Origin: Moringa oleifera
Lineage: Eukaryota > Streptophyta > Magnoliopsida > Brassicales > Moringaceae
Assembly: GCA_021397835.1 (NCBI GenBank)
Contig: JAJFZO010000034.1
Span: 374,501 to 438,500 of the forward strand
Reading direction: 5' to 3'
DNA: 64,000 nucleotides
Positions within the stretch are counted from its first letter, which is position 1. Every line of letters begins with the position of its first letter. The notes under the pieces are model-generated. The model was not told where the DNA came from. It saw nothing but the letters and a program-made list of their open reading frames with translations, and made no database searches. The position numbers were made by a program, and so were the translations under genes. Shown here in pieces: positions 12,838-25,876 of the stretch.

Positions 12838-13965
12838 GTAGCTTGAATTCTATGGACAAGGCACACAGAGGACTTAAGCAAAAACATGAGCCTGACAGCA
12901 GCATGTTCTGTACTAAGTCATAAGTCCACAGATTTTGCAGTCGCGTATGCCAGACAGCATTATGAGTTGAACCAAAAAAAACATTCTATACTTAAATTGT
13001 GGCAAGGTTGTCTGCCTCAGCATTTTTGTTTACCTGCTTTGTTTTATCTTGCTGTTGGGCTCGGATTCAGCCATTGAACTCTTTATTCCAGCTTCTTGAC
13101 AAAAAATTTTGTCAGGATTTACCTACAAGATTGTCAAAGTTGATAGATATGCGGAGCATGTAACTTGATTGTACTCTTCTGCCATGACTGATATTCAGCC
13201 ATTGAGAGCTGTTGTCCTCTTATTTAAGTATGCTGGATTGTGATTGTGATTTAATACTAAATTATAATTGAATTTTCCATTATATGCTTGGTAACTGAAT
13301 TTTCTCTTATATGCTAGAATGGTATATGCGAGTGAAGGTAATATGCAAAGTTAGCTAGATAGATATTAATTATTTCTTGATCCCAAAAATTATATTAAAT
13401 CTGCTAAAAAACCATTTAGAAAATTTTGGTGACACTATTTTTGCTGATTTTCTGAAATTTTTATAATTTTTTATGGTAATAGAAAATAATTAAAATAAAT
13501 ATGCCTTTATTTTATTTAATCTTAACCGGTTATTTTTTAGAGAAAATTAACAAAACAATTTGTCTTTAAGTAACAAAATAATTTGTCTTGAGATAGTGGG
13601 CGCTGGCCTATTGGACTCTGACATTACTAGCCATAACAGGAGGAGATTTTTTATGGTAGGACAAGAAGGGTAAAATCAGTATACTTTGGGGGGTATATTC
13701 GTCAAATCGTAAAACTTAAAGGGCTTGTTTGGTGATTAGTTATGTGCGCACCGGGGTTACTTATATCCCCACAAGTCTCTCCTTATGCAAACGGGAAATC
13801 AAGAAAGAGAAGCGAGAGAACGCCGAAGAGGGTTTTTGGGAGAGGGAGTGTGTGTGCTGTTCACTAAACGCATACATAAAACAGACAGTACTGATTTATA
13901 TTTTCAAATAATCGAAATTTAAAAAGAAAAAAGCTTAAAATAACTGTTGAAATCACATTCCCGCC
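12838..13965. other. SPOUT-CHR intergenic region
   Basis: It holds the SPOUT 3' end and the CHR promoter. A short direct repeat of 18 bp with period 23 lies at 13549-13566 and 13572-13589 (one mismatch). The purine-rich stretch around 13790-13850 may be CHR leader. No gene was recognised. Small open frames at 12886-13077 and 13729-13911 have no family resemblance. Confidence 0.55.
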
Positions 13966-16900
13966 ATGGTGGCGCAGCTAGACCACCACCACAGCCAAGA
14001 AGACGACTCCGTAGAGAAGACGAAGTCTCTGATATGTGCTCTAAGCTATGTCTCTCGAAACCTCCCTCTTCCTCCTGACGTTCAAGACGTCGTTTCCTCC
14101 ATCTATTACGGTGACCAGGACGCTGATGTCGAGGCCTCTCGTGGTGGGTCCAAGGGTGGTGATGAATCTGAGGAAAGACCTTTGGCGAAGAAGAGTTTGG
14201 TAAGAGTTCTGAGATGCCCTTTAATTGTTTCGGTTTCGTGCGACAGGGATTTTTGTGAATTTGAATTTTTTATGTTGCTTCCGGAGAAGCCTTTTGTTTT
14301 GGTGTTGGTAATCTCCTGTGTTGTTGTTTGGGTACCTTTTTTTTTTTTTGGGGGGGGGGGGGTGGTGTTGACAGATTTTTTGAATTGAGTGTTTTTCCTG
14401 TTATTATTGGGATATCTATTTTTCCCCTTTAAGGTTTCGGTGCATTGTTGCTGGAATTGTTGTGAATCAGGTCGTTTTCATGTTGTATGGACGGTTTTTT
14501 TTTTTTTTTTTCTCCTTTTGGTGATTTAAGACGGGTAATTATCGTAAAAGTTTTGTAGAAGTTCAGAGTCTGGTTCTTCATGTGCTCCTTCTTGTTTTGT
14601 GGTTTGAGAGGTGGGGTTACTTTCCCCTGTATTGGTTTTCTAATGTGATGATTTTTAATCAATTAATGTTTGTTTTCATTTTGTTGTATTTAAGACGTCC
14701 AATCTTTGTTGGTATTCATCAATTGGGAATTTGACCTCAAATTAGAAAGCTACTTCGAATTTGTTTCTTTTAACAAAAAAATCGGTTTCTTCAGAATGTT
14801 GATCAAAATTCATCCTGCAGAAGGATCGTAGCATCTCTAGTAGAGGTGACTTAATGAGTGAATTTGAGGATGCACTATCAAAACAACGCCCAAAATACAC
14901 ATCAGGTTTTGGATTGATGGAATCGAGGGACAAATGGTATCAGAGCCACATTCAGCATCGATTGAGTGAACTTGAAGGTTGCTATCATTTGTAGAGCCAT
15001 GCACTTTGCTTATTATATTGTTTTGCTCATATTTCAGCAATCACAATAAGTTTTATCATGAATGTGCCTGCTGATATCCTCTGTTTCTTTTAATTACAAA
15101 GTTGGTTTGAAGCATTTCTAGAAGTGGATTTAATTGTACTGACAGTAATCACCCCCCGTTCCCCCAAACAAATTAGGCAACTTATTCGTTGTATTTCATG
15201 GTTGCTCTCTTCATTGCTTTTACACAAGCATGCCCTAGAGTAAGTGCTCAAGCCTAAAGGTTTTGTACATTTTCACCTGGAATGTGAGGAAATGGGTGAT
15301 ATTGTAAAATTTAGATCCTATTGCAAGGCTATGGATTGTTTATGCTCCCATTCCTTAAGCTACACCCTTTAGCAGCCTCTTTTTTTTTTTTTTTCCTCGG
15401 TAGCCAATGAAAAAATAGCGTCACTTGAATGAATTTTTTCTAATTTCAAGTTGAAGTTTACAGAATTTTTCAAACGGAATACTTAAACAATTATGTTTTC
15501 AATCAGAGTTGCCCTCAAGTAGAGGTGAGGACCTGCAGACGAAGTGCTTACTTGAGCTCTATGGACTAAAGGTAAACCTGATGCGTTGAAATTGCTATTG
15601 GAACTTTCTCCTGATATTCTTAGTCAAATTTAAACTTCATATCTAATTTATAATGCAAGACAAGATGTCATTTTGGCTGCAGTCAGATCAGCATTTTTTT
15701 CCTCTATAAAAGAAGTTTGCTATTTGCTGCAAGGCAAACTTGTTTTCTCAATTGTGAAAAGCGTTTTACTGATAAACTTCTGGGAGCTTGTGAAGTGGAA
15801 CCAGAAAGCTCAAAAGAATTTTAATTATCATAGTAGGCAATATATTCCCTTGCGATTTCCTCCCTTCCCCATTCCCACCCTAAAGCACTTTGTAATGAGG
15901 AGTGACATGGGTCCTGTCCTTCTGGCCAAGGGCCTTTTTCATCTGGCAGCTAGCTGAGTTGCAAGGCAAGGTTCGGTCTGAAGTGAGTTCAGAGTACTGG
16001 CTCCGTATGAATTGTGCATATCCTGACAAGCAGTTATTTGACTGGGGCATGATGCGATTGCGTCGACCTTTATATGGTGTAGGAGATCCTTTTTCCATGG
16101 AAGCTGATGATCAGTTCAGAAAGAAACGGGATGCTGAGGTCATTAATTCTATTCCTATTATTTTTTAAAAGTAACCCTTATTTGGTAATAAGGAGAAGAT
16201 TGGGAATCTGGGTTCTATTTTGTATATGACATTTGTAACGGTGAAACTCTGCCTAATCAAATGACGTAACACTCAAAAAGTGACAGGCTGTTACTTGAAT
16301 TCTCAATTTGGTAATTGTTTAAATTGAGATGGCTATAATTATTTTATTAGGTCAACTTTTTAGTTTGAGGGACTGATAAAAGATGTCATTTGATAAGTTT
16401 ATGCACAAAGTGCAGATTATAAGATCCATACCGTGTTATCTGATTGGAAAAAGAACATTCTGTGTTTTATTTTGTCTGTAATCTTAAAATTTTTTTGATT
16501 TTGTCTGCGGCTTATGTATTGGAATTCAGAGGCTTTCGCGGTTAGAAGAGGAGGAAAGGAACCATATAGAGACTAGAAAAAGGAAATTTTTTGCAGAAGT
16601 ACTCAATGCAGTCCGTGAATTCCAATTGCAAATTCAGGCTTCCCTAAAGCGCCGCAAGCAAAGGAATGATGGGGTTCAGGTATGTTGTTTGTGTTTTTGC
16701 ATCATCCTATCTTTCTTTTTCTTGATAGATACACACTTGAATGTGAATGTTTAGAATGGAAATGGGATGGAAAACTGGTGTCAGAGATGCCAACTGAAAA
16801 TTATCTGGAGAACATAGAGAGAAATCTGAAGGGAAATATGAAGTGAACAATTCCTAAGCATATAGTAAATATATGGGAGGCTCAAACAGAGATGTTAGGG

Positions 16901-19900
16901 AGACAAGAAAATAGAACTTGTTTCTTATCTATTACAAATGCTTGCATGTATAAACCCCCCAGGGGGTTGCCTCAGTGGCAGTGGCACATTGGCAAGGGAC
17001 AAAGACTCGAGTTCGAGCTGTTGGGGCAATGTTTTCAGAAAAACAAAAGCCCATGTTGTTGCTAGAGGTTATCTAATAGAATTAAGGGTTGGTACATGAG
17101 TGGCCTTGCCTGGAATGGTACTTGTTATAAAAAAGAAAAAAAAAAGAAGATAAAACTAAATCAACAACCCATTTAAGAAAGCCCTGAAGTATGGAAAATG
17201 AGGACATGAATGAGAACTGGAATCATTTATCTTTTATGAACTTTAAAATGCTTCCGGTAACAAATCAGTTCCGTCTAATATTCCTTGGTATTTCATGCCA
17301 CCATGCAATCATTCTAATTAAACATCTCTAAATTTTGGCCTTCACATCAGAGACGCATTCTCATGTAGTCTTTTGTGGTGCTATTTTTGCGATAACTAAA
17401 CTCTATGATGAGCTTCTTGATGACAAATGTGGCATTTCAAAAATCAAATATAAGGGAGGACAAAATCTATTTTCTTTTTGCTCGTTTTGTTTTGGAAAAT
17501 TGCCCATTTTTGTGCAATGGTTTTTTGAATCAATTTAGTGAATTTATAATCTCTTGCTTGTTTGGTAATAAGGCTTAGTTACTTACATTTGGGACTCATT
17601 TTAGTTTCCTTTACTTCTTTTATGTGTGAAAAGTTCTTGGAAGCAACAAGTTAATTCAATTTTGCCGAGGTTAATTTCTTTAATTCCAGGATTTGAGATT
17701 TATTAATAATCACTGCTTACCACTCTTAATATAGTGTATGGTAAAGGGATTCCTTATGTGTTATGTGCTTTAACAGGCATGGCATGGAAGGCAGAGGCAA
17801 CGCGCTACAAGGGCAGAGAAACTAAGATTCCAAGCTCTGAAGGCTGATGACCAAGAAGCATACATGCGAATGGTAAAGGAGAGCAAAAATGAACGATTAA
17901 CCACACTTCTTGAAGAAACAAATAAGCTCCTTGTTAATTTGGGAGCTGCAGTTCAACGTCAAAAAGATGCTAAATATTCAGATAGTATTGAAGCCTTGAA
18001 AGGCTCAGAATCTGATTTGTCCGAGATGGACGCTCCAAAGGATGGAACCCCTCAGGACTCAATTCCCGATAAGGATGTAGAGATCACTGATTCTGATAAC
18101 AATGATGATTCTAGTGATTTACTTGAAGGTCAGAGGCAGTATAACTCAGCTATACACTCAATTCAGGAGAAGGTAAACATTAAAGCCTTACTGTCTGCTC
18201 TCTTAGTTTCTGTACTTTCTGGATACTATCATCGATAGTGTCAAACAGTTAATATATGTGATTTATCGTTGGGCAACTCAATTTTTGAGCTGCTACATGG
18301 TCATGGGTATTGGACCTTTTTCTGACGAAAAGCTTAAGCTTTTTCTTTGACAATTGGCTTATGGAAATATTTCTAGGCTATGTACTTGCCTAATTTGCTG
18401 TTCTAACGTTCAAAAGTATTGAACTTCTGTAGATTATTGATCTACTTATGTGGTCATCACATATTTTACCAAATTATTGGGTGGGTCTTAATTACTGAGC
18501 TGTCTGGGTCAAAAGAGAGGGCTGTGGCACTTTTGGATAGGACATACACAACCATCCAATGCCTGTATGTCCAGATTGTATATCTAGTTATATTGTGTAA
18601 TTGCTTTCTTTAAGTGGTTTCTGAAACATTAAGCTTGAGCAACAGAATTATGATAGCCAAATGATTTGGCATTCTATATTGTGGCAAAATATCAATCTCA
18701 AATTCTGTCATTTTTTTGTTGCTTGTACGAGGTCGGGGAATCTATCTAAATTGTGTTCTTGAACAGGTAACAGAGCAGCCATCCCTTCTTCAAGGAGGAG
18801 AATTAAGACCATACCAGTTAGAGGGGCTTCAGTGGATGCTCTCTTTGTTCAATAACAACCTGAATGGAATTTTAGCAGATGAGATGGGACTGGGAAAAAC
18901 AATACAAACTATTTCATTGATTGCATATCTTTTGGAGAACAAGGGGGTGGCTGGACCACACTTGATAGTGGCTCCAAAAGCTGTACTACCAAATTGGATA
19001 AATGAATTCTCAACATGGGCCCCTAGGTACATCTCTAATCCTCCTTCAACTGTTTGTGCGCCGCAGTCAAATGTGTGTGTTTGAATTTATGCATGTCTCT
19101 GTACATGGTTGTCTGTCATGGTTTCTGTTCCATTTTGAAAAATGCTTACGCAATCTCCTGATACAGTATTGCAGCTGTTCTTTATGATGGACGGCTGGAT
19201 GAGAGAAAAGCAATGAGAGAGGAGTTATCAGGAGAGGGAAAATTTAATGTATTAATCACACATTATGATCTTATCATGAGAGATAAAGCATTCTTGAAGA
19301 AAATTCACTGGTTTTACATGATTGTTGATGAAGGACATCGGTTAAAGAATCATGAGTGTGCTCTTGCTCGGACTCTTGTCTCAGGGTATGGTTTTACAGG
19401 AACTATCCAGGCCATTATTTATGTTTATTCTGGCATTCATTTTATGTTTCTTACCTTCAAATTTCCTATGGAATTTAATATGCATTTCACTTTTGCCTAT
19501 TGTTAATCTTGGTGGGTGTATTCTTTTTTTCTAAGAAGCCACTGTATGTGAAAACTTTATTTGTATGAGTTCTGTCTGAAAACAATTTTTTTTTTTTTTA
19601 ACCTTTGAAGAACCTACTTTTTAGTGTCACCATCTTTTTTCACATGTGAATGCTTGATCAGGCAGACGTCATAACAATTTCTGGGCTGCAAAATTGCATG
19701 TGGATTAGACATGATTCTGCAGAAAACATAATCTTACAGCAGACAACATGACAACACTGAATGTTTATGGCCATTTGTATTTCTAAATAATAGTAGCCCT
19801 TGGCTATAACTTTTCTGTAAGTTTCTTTTTTTCTTTTGTATTAATCTATTGCTATGTGTTCATTTTGCGACCATGAATTTATTTGTATTTGAAAATAATG

Positions 19901-22900
19901 GAAGGACAAAGACAAAGATGTATATTAATTAGTTTTGATGCAGTTCTTTGAGATGATTACTTGGTCTTTTTTCAAATTGGAGCAGGATAGATATGTTTTG
20001 TGTTTTCCTGCAAGAAAACTTTGCAATCTAATCATCTTCTTAGTGGATTGCGTCACTATGCATTCTCTGTAAATCTGTCTTATGTTACATAACACTTTAC
20101 ACTCAACCTTAACTGGCTTGGAAGTATTAACATTTCTCAAGGACAATCACTTTCTTTTTCTTTTCAGGGGGTGGGTGTGCGTAGATTAATTGACATGCTG
20201 TTTCAAAGTTTATCAGCATCCTTTTGCAACATAAATTAGAATCTAAATTGGCCCATCATATTTTCAATAAGGGTTTATTACTTGTTACAGAAACCACGAC
20301 AATGACATGATTATTCTGAGTTTCTTCAAGTGTTCAGTAAGCTTTAGTCCTTTACACAAGTCTTTATAAGCAAATGAGAGAGCTTCTTCTAATCAAATTT
20401 TCATGTGTATGCAGCTACCGGATTGAACGTAGACTTTTATTAACTGGGACCCCAATACAGAATAGCTTGCAGGAGTTATGGTCATTGCTTAATTTTCTAC
20501 TTCCAAACATTTTTAATTCAGTTCAGAATTTTGAGGAGTGGTTTAATGCTCCATTTGCGGATCGTGGTGACGTTTCACTTACTGATGAAGAAGAGCTTTT
20601 GATTATTCGTCGATTGCATCATGTCAGTGTTGCAGCTACCAGTCCTCACTTCAAATTCTCTGGGTTTTTTTTTCTTGATTTTCTTTTTCTGAGGGTATTT
20701 TCTGAATTCTCAGGTTATAAGGCCATTCATATTAAGGAGGAAGAAAGATGAGGTGGAGAAATACCTTCCTGGAAAATCCCAGGTCATACTGAAATGTGAC
20801 ATGTCTGCATGGCAGAAAGTATATTATCAACAAGTTACAGATGTGGGCAGAGTCGGGCTTCATACTGGTTTGTGGCTTTTGGAGCATGTTTTCTATGCTT
20901 ACATGCTTGTTGGTTAAAATAATAGTATGTCCTCATTCAAGTGCTCTTACTCACTCTTGGAATGTCAACAAGTAATCTCTCTCCCCAGCACGAGCTGCAA
21001 TGCTTAATAACTTTCCTTCCGCTCTCTCTAATGCTTCTGATCCAAAAGATGGCCTAGTTTTGTTGGCATCTGATTTTGACACAATTCCTTTTGTTAACAG
21101 CAAAAGCTTTGCTCTCTCTTTATTGTTTTTGCTTTTTTTTTTTCTTTTCTTTTCTTATGGTGGCTGCTAAAAGCTTTGCAATTAGGATTAGCTATGGTAT
21201 TGAATGCTTCTTTCAACATTTATTAAGAGGGAAAAGAAAGGGTTTTCTTGCATGCTCCTTCTGATGTCAATGTAGATTTATTTGTGTCTTGTAATTAATT
21301 GTGATCTTTAAGCATTGCCACTGTAAACTTTCAGGGTCTGGAAAATCGAAGAGCCTACAGAATCTGTCAATGCAACTCAGGAAATGTTGTAATCACCCGT
21401 ACCTCTTTGTTGGAGGAGATTATGATATGTGGAAGAAGGCTGAGATTGTGAGAGCATCAGGGAAATTTGAGCTCCTTGATCGTTTGCTTCCAAAACTTCA
21501 TAGAGCTGGACATAGGGTCTTGCTTTTCTCGCAAATGACACGCCTTATGGACATTCTTGAAATATATCTGACCCTTAATGATTTCAAGTATCTTAGACTT
21601 GATGGCACCACAAAGACTGAGCAAAGAGGAACTTTACTAAAGCAATTCAATGAGCCAGACTCTCCATATTTCATGTTTCTCTTGAGCACTCGTGCTGGAG
21701 GTCTTGGTTTGAACCTACAGACAGCTGATACTGTAATTATCTTTGATAGCGATTGGAACCCTCAAATGGACCAGCAAGCAGAGGATCGAGCCCATCGTAT
21801 AGGACAAAAGAAGGAAGTTAGGGTCTTTGTCTTGGTAAGTGTTGGGTCAATTGAAGAGGTAATCTTGGAGCGTGCAAAGCAGAAGATGGGCATAGATGCC
21901 AAGGTCATCCAGGCAGGACTTTTTAACACAACTTCCACTGGTACGTCGTACTTTAAGTTCATGCAGTCGAAACTTTTCCTTATCTGGTTACTCACTCATT
22001 AACATTCTTCCTTGTAACCCTTTATCCTCGCCTACCCCGTATAGTGGCCCCACTAATTCATTGTTCGACGCCAGGATAATTGAACCCCCTTAGACTAAAT
22101 GTTTTATCCATCATATTGTTTAATGTGAAATTTTGTAGGTATCACTACTAAAAAATAATGCCACTAGTTTCCATTAAATATCTTTTCCTTAAACTGTGAT
22201 AAAACGCACTGGTTAGTGGCGTAGAGCTTCTCTTAATAAATATCTTAACCAGTTTGGCCTCAGCTTGTGTATTTCTTGTCCAACAAATCATTGCAAAGTA
22301 AAACACTGTAAATTGGCACCAGCTGTCTGTCTTGTACTTGTTGCTGACACCAAGTAGGATGTGCAACAAAATTTATGTGTTTGTATTGATATTTTGAGTT
22401 GTCATGCATATAACCATATGATAGATTGTTAAGGACCACAAGAGCCCCACAAGAAGGGCTCATAGACCTGCCCCCTCTCATGCTCAAAATAGATCTCACT
22501 CACTCCCTGTGAAACTCTTTCTTCTTTTGTCTGGAGGAATTTGGCACTGTATTAATGTGATTCATATTTGTTTCTGCAGCTCAGGACAGGAGAGAGATGT
22601 TGGAGGAGATCATGCGTAAAGGAACGAGCTCACTTGGAGCAGATGTGCCTAGCGAGAGAGAAATTAACCGCCTGGCAGCACGTTCAGATGAGGAGTTCTG
22701 GCTGTTTGAGAAAATGGATGAGGAGAGAAGGCAGAAAGAGAATTACAGAAGTCGTCTCATGGAGGAGCATGAGGTACCAGAGTGGGCATATCCTGCACCT
22801 GCCAATCCAGAGGACAAGAGTAAAGGTTCTGATAGCAGTAGTGTCCTGGGGAAACGAAGAAGAAAGGAGGTGGTTTATAGTGATACATTAAGTGATTTAC

Positions 22901-23349
22901 AGTGGATGAAGGCAGTGGAAAATGGAGAAGACATATCCAAGTTCTCAGGTAGAGGAAAGAGAAGGGACCATCTCCCATTTGAGGGCAATGAATCGGCCAG
23001 TAATCATCCAGGAGCAGAAAGAAAGACTGTAACTGGTAATAATTCAGAAGCGGAGAAAAAGATTTTAGCACTAGGGAACGAGAATGTTCCGACAGCAAGT
23101 GAGGGAACCAGTGATGACACTTATTCTTCTGGTTCAAAGAGGTTTAAGTCTGCTGGGGGAACAAGTGAAGGATCGGAAAAGCAGGTTGTTCAAAAATCTG
23201 AACGACAAGGTGAAGGAGGGAGTGCTTGGAACAGACATATACTTACATGGAATGCTCATAAGAAGAAAAGATCAAGCTATGTAATCCAGAGTTCATCATC
23301 TGATTCTAGAGGGCAGAATTCCAATGGAAGAGGAAGTGGATGGGTTTGA
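13966..23349 (+). CDS. CHR12: SWI/SNF2 chromatin-remodelling ATPase, CHR12/CHR23 (MINUSCULE) type
   Basis: ATP-dependent nucleosome remodeller. In Arabidopsis, CHR12 and CHR23 affect growth arrest under stress and meristem maintenance. Twelve exons give 1135 aa, near the usual length of about 1,060-1,100: 13966-14199, 14821-14977, 15507-15571, 15950-16138, 16530-16679, 17777-18172, 18767-19026, 19167-19385, 20415-20622, 20714-20867, 21335-21940, 22580-23349. An HSA domain (about 224-300) is Lys/Arg-rich. Helicase motifs are intact: DEMGLGKT 435-442 (Walker Lys 441), DEGH 538-541, LTGTPIQN 566-573, and [11 protein letters not shown] 825-835. A SnAC domain follows (about 885-950). The C-terminal 180 residues are polar and low in complexity, with no bromodomain or AT-hook, which separates it from BRM and SYD. 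CHR12 and CHR23 cannot be distinguished by eye. The gene converges on RanGAP. Confidence 0.95.
14337..14362 (+). repeat. T13-G13 homopolymer junction in CHR intron 1
   Basis: Thirteen T residues are followed directly by thirteen G residues, then TGGTG. The lengths should be treated with caution because such runs are hard to sequence. Confidence 0.75.
16972..17146 (+). mobile_element. tRNA-derived SINE in CHR intron 5
   Basis: An A-box-like stretch (TTGCCTCAGTGGCAGTGG) is followed about 30 bp later by a B-box-like GAGTTCGAGCT. The element then has a short body and ends in an A-rich tail at about 17128-17146. The length of about 175 bp, the order of the boxes and the tail fit plant SINEs. It lies in sense orientation inside the intron 16680-17776. 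Clear target-site duplications were not found, so the edges are approximate. Confidence 0.7.
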
Positions 23350-24236
23350 TAGAAATGAGTGAGAAGAAAACAGCATCGATTCTCAGTTTGCAGAAAATGC
23401 AGAAATGGGGCTGTGCTGTAACTGTTATTCCCAAGTACTATCTTATTAAACTTTCTGGTGACTCGTTTTTAAGTGGTGCCACATAGTTTATGCTTATCCC
23501 ACCACTTACATTCATTTTGGCAAATGTACTGTGTTTTTTGTTGTATTAATAGCAGAGTAAAATTATTTCAATCTGGAGAATGTATATCTCCATTTTCTTT
23601 CACTGCTGCAGATGGATGACCAACCTGAGCTTCTATCAACTTTGGTTACATAACTGAAAATTATCAGAATTTACAAAATCAGCTCTTCTTTTTGTGGTTT
23701 TAAGGTGTTGGGAGGTTCAACTTCATGATAAGGTGATATGTCATATTAGTTACCCAATACATAATGTCCGTATGGCAGCCTATATTTTCTTGACTGGGAA
23801 TCAACTTTGTTACTTAAAATTCCAGTTTTGATTAGTTTTTTCTCTCTCCTGTTTTACTGAATTATCATTTATTTTGGGTATGAAAATATTAAAGCTTTGG
23901 AGGAAATAAAAGAATGGTTAGTCCTAAAGCCTCCTGAAGGCAAAGCTAGTCATACAACATCTTGGGCAAAATTAAGGTAATCTATTACAAGGCTTGTCAT
24001 CCCATTAAGAGTAAAATCTCTAAGTGTGAGATGCCTTTGAGATTAAATATAAGATGAAAGACATACCACTAAATCTAACCTAGCAACAGAACATCAGCTG
24101 AACCTCCTGCATGAGTGACACAGGTTACCCTTTCCATGTTGGTAAGATTGGTAAGAGCAGGCAATCCAAATCTCCCCTGCTAAAGTGTCTCCCACAGTTA
24201 TTAATGTTCTGCAGGTTAATTAGAGCAACATAAACT
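23350..24236. other. convergent spacer between CHR and RanGAP stops
   Basis: It must contain both 3' UTRs and polyadenylation sites. No gene or repeat was recognised. Confidence 0.6.
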
Positions 24237-25853
24237 CTATTCCTCTTCGCTAACTTCAAGATTCTTCAGTCTTGATTCCAACTCATCATCATTGGCCTCA
24301 TCCTCTCCAGATTCTTCATCGACATTCCCCTCAGGATCATTTTCATCCAAGGACCCAAGCATGTCAGGAAATTTCTTAAATATGCCCTTTACCTCATCAA
24401 TGCCCTCATCAGAGATGAAATTCCCATCAATGTTAAGCAACTTGAACCCTTGCTTTTGAACAACAATCTGAGCGACAAGCCGTGCCCCAGCCCTTCTCAA
24501 CTGGTTAGAGCTCAAGTCAACTTCTTTTAACTCTACAGGGCCTTCCAAAGCCTTTGCAATTGGAATACAACCTTCGTCCTTTAGCTCATTTTCAGCCAAG
24601 TTTAACTTGGTAAGATAGGGCTTTGCTGCTATACAAGCAGCTATGGCAGGAGCAGCTTGAGCTGTTACGTCATTTCCAGCCATCTCGAAAACTTCAAGCA
24701 GAGGTGCTGATTCTTTAAGAGCATTGGCTATGGCAATTGCACCCTCATCTTCCAAATTGAGATAACTAAAATATACCCTAGTCAGATTTGCATGCTTAGA
24801 CAGAGCTCTACTCAAAGCAACTCCAACTTCAAAACCAAACATATTATCTCGCAGGTCAAGTGTCCTCAAATGAGTGCAAGATTCTAGTGCTTTCGACAAA
24901 GCAATTCCTCCTTCTGAGCCAATCCTAGTAGAAGAGCATCGAAAGTCCTCTAATGAAGGTGAATGCTTCACAACCTCAGAGATGGAAAGTGCCCCCTCAT
25001 CTCCTGTCATATTGTTATGAAACTGAAGGACCCTAAGTTTCTCAGTGGAAGGAAGCAACTCAGAAACTGCTCGTGCAGCTTCCTTAGAAATGCCATCATT
25101 CATTAGATACAGCTCTTCCAGACAACTCTGTGATTTCAAAAGTGTACCAAAAGCTCTGACACCCTTCTCACCCATGGCATTATCAGAGAGGTTAAGAGAC
25201 TTGAGAACACTCCCTTCCAGAGCCGCTGAGAATATATTCATAACTTCAATAGCTTCTGCTTCTGGTCTTCCAGCAATAAAATCTGACAAGTCAACTTCTT
25301 TCAACTGATCCTTGAGAGAAGCCAAAATGGGCTCAGCAACATGAGCAGCTCCTAAACCAAAGCTTCTATTACTGAAGCATATCTTAGTGTAAGAATTTCC
25401 AGGTTCCTTCAATGGCCTCAGAATATCCTCAGCTTCATCTGCCTCAATAAAGGCCCGTTGGCCTTTAGATATATCAAAAAAGGTCTCACATGGACAAGTG
25501 TCTTCTTGAGTTCTTAGTCCCTTTCTGCTATCCTTTGCTGCAGGTCCTCTCTTGAGAACTTCTAACATAAGCTTACTGCATTCTTTAGCATAAAGTTGCA
25601 CAGCAGAACCTCCATCACCATCAGGCTCCCTTTCATAGTGTTGATTTGCAGTGGCAAAGGCTACATCTTCAATCCTTTTAGCATCCTCCTCAGCCTCTTC
25701 CTTGGTCAAGCAACCATACCTTTGTGTGAAAATGGAATTAGAGGTGAGGTTGTCTGTCAGACGTTCTACAAGCATCTGTCGTGTGTTTTGACTCGGTGGC
25801 CATAGTTTAATTGAAAATGGGCGACGTTGTGAATTCAGAGTTGCAGCCTCCAT
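24237..25853 (-). CDS. RANGAP: Ran GTPase-activating protein (plant WPP-domain RanGAP)
   Basis: Stimulates GTP hydrolysis by Ran on the cytoplasmic face of the nuclear envelope, which sustains the RanGTP gradient for nuclear transport; plant RanGAP also marks division planes. A single coding exon gives 538 aa, against about 535-545 in Arabidopsis. The N-terminal WPP domain (about 10-110) shows LWPP at 17-20 and is the plant nuclear-envelope targeting module. Leucine-rich repeats of the RanGAP type fill about 200-490 (for example LKSLNLSDNAMGEKG and LRTLDLRDNMFG). The tail is strongly acidic (DENDPEGNVDEESGEDEAND), as usual in RanGAPs. The frame stays open upstream to 26159, but that sequence is hydrophobic, lacks family similarity and lies inside the leader intron, so ATG 25853 is the start. 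Whether it is RANGAP1 or RANGAP2 cannot be settled here. Confidence 0.95.
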   Translation of the reverse strand: MEAATLNSQRRPFSIKLWPPSQNTRQMLVERLTDNLTSNSIFTQRYGCLTKEEAEEDAKRIEDVAFATANQHYEREPDGDGGSAVQLYAKECSKLMLEVLKRGPAAKDSRKGLRTQEDTCPCETFFDISKGQRAFIEADEAEDILRPLKEPGNSYTKICFSNRSFGLGAAHVAEPILASLKDQLKEVDLSDFIAGRPEAEAIEVMNIFSAALEGSVLKSLNLSDNAMGEKGVRAFGTLLKSQSCLEELYLMNDGISKEAARAVSELLPSTEKLRVLQFHNNMTGDEGALSISEVVKHSPSLEDFRCSSTRIGSEGGIALSKALESCTHLRTLDLRDNMFGFEVGVALSRALSKHANLTRVYFSYLNLEDEGAIAIANALKESAPLLEVFEMAGNDVTAQAAPAIAACIAAKPYLTKLNLAENELKDEGCIPIAKALEGPVELKEVDLSSNQLRRAGARLVAQIVVQKQGFKLLNIDGNFISDEGIDEVKGIFKKFPDMLGSLDENDPEGNVDEESGEDEANDDELESRLKNLEVSEEE

Positions 25854-25876
25854 TGCAGCAATCCTACCGATGTTGG

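Noticed and set aside
13681..13760. GGGCTTGTTTGGT-like start of a MITE upstream of CHR
   Set aside because: No matching terminal inverted repeat or target duplication could be found nearby.
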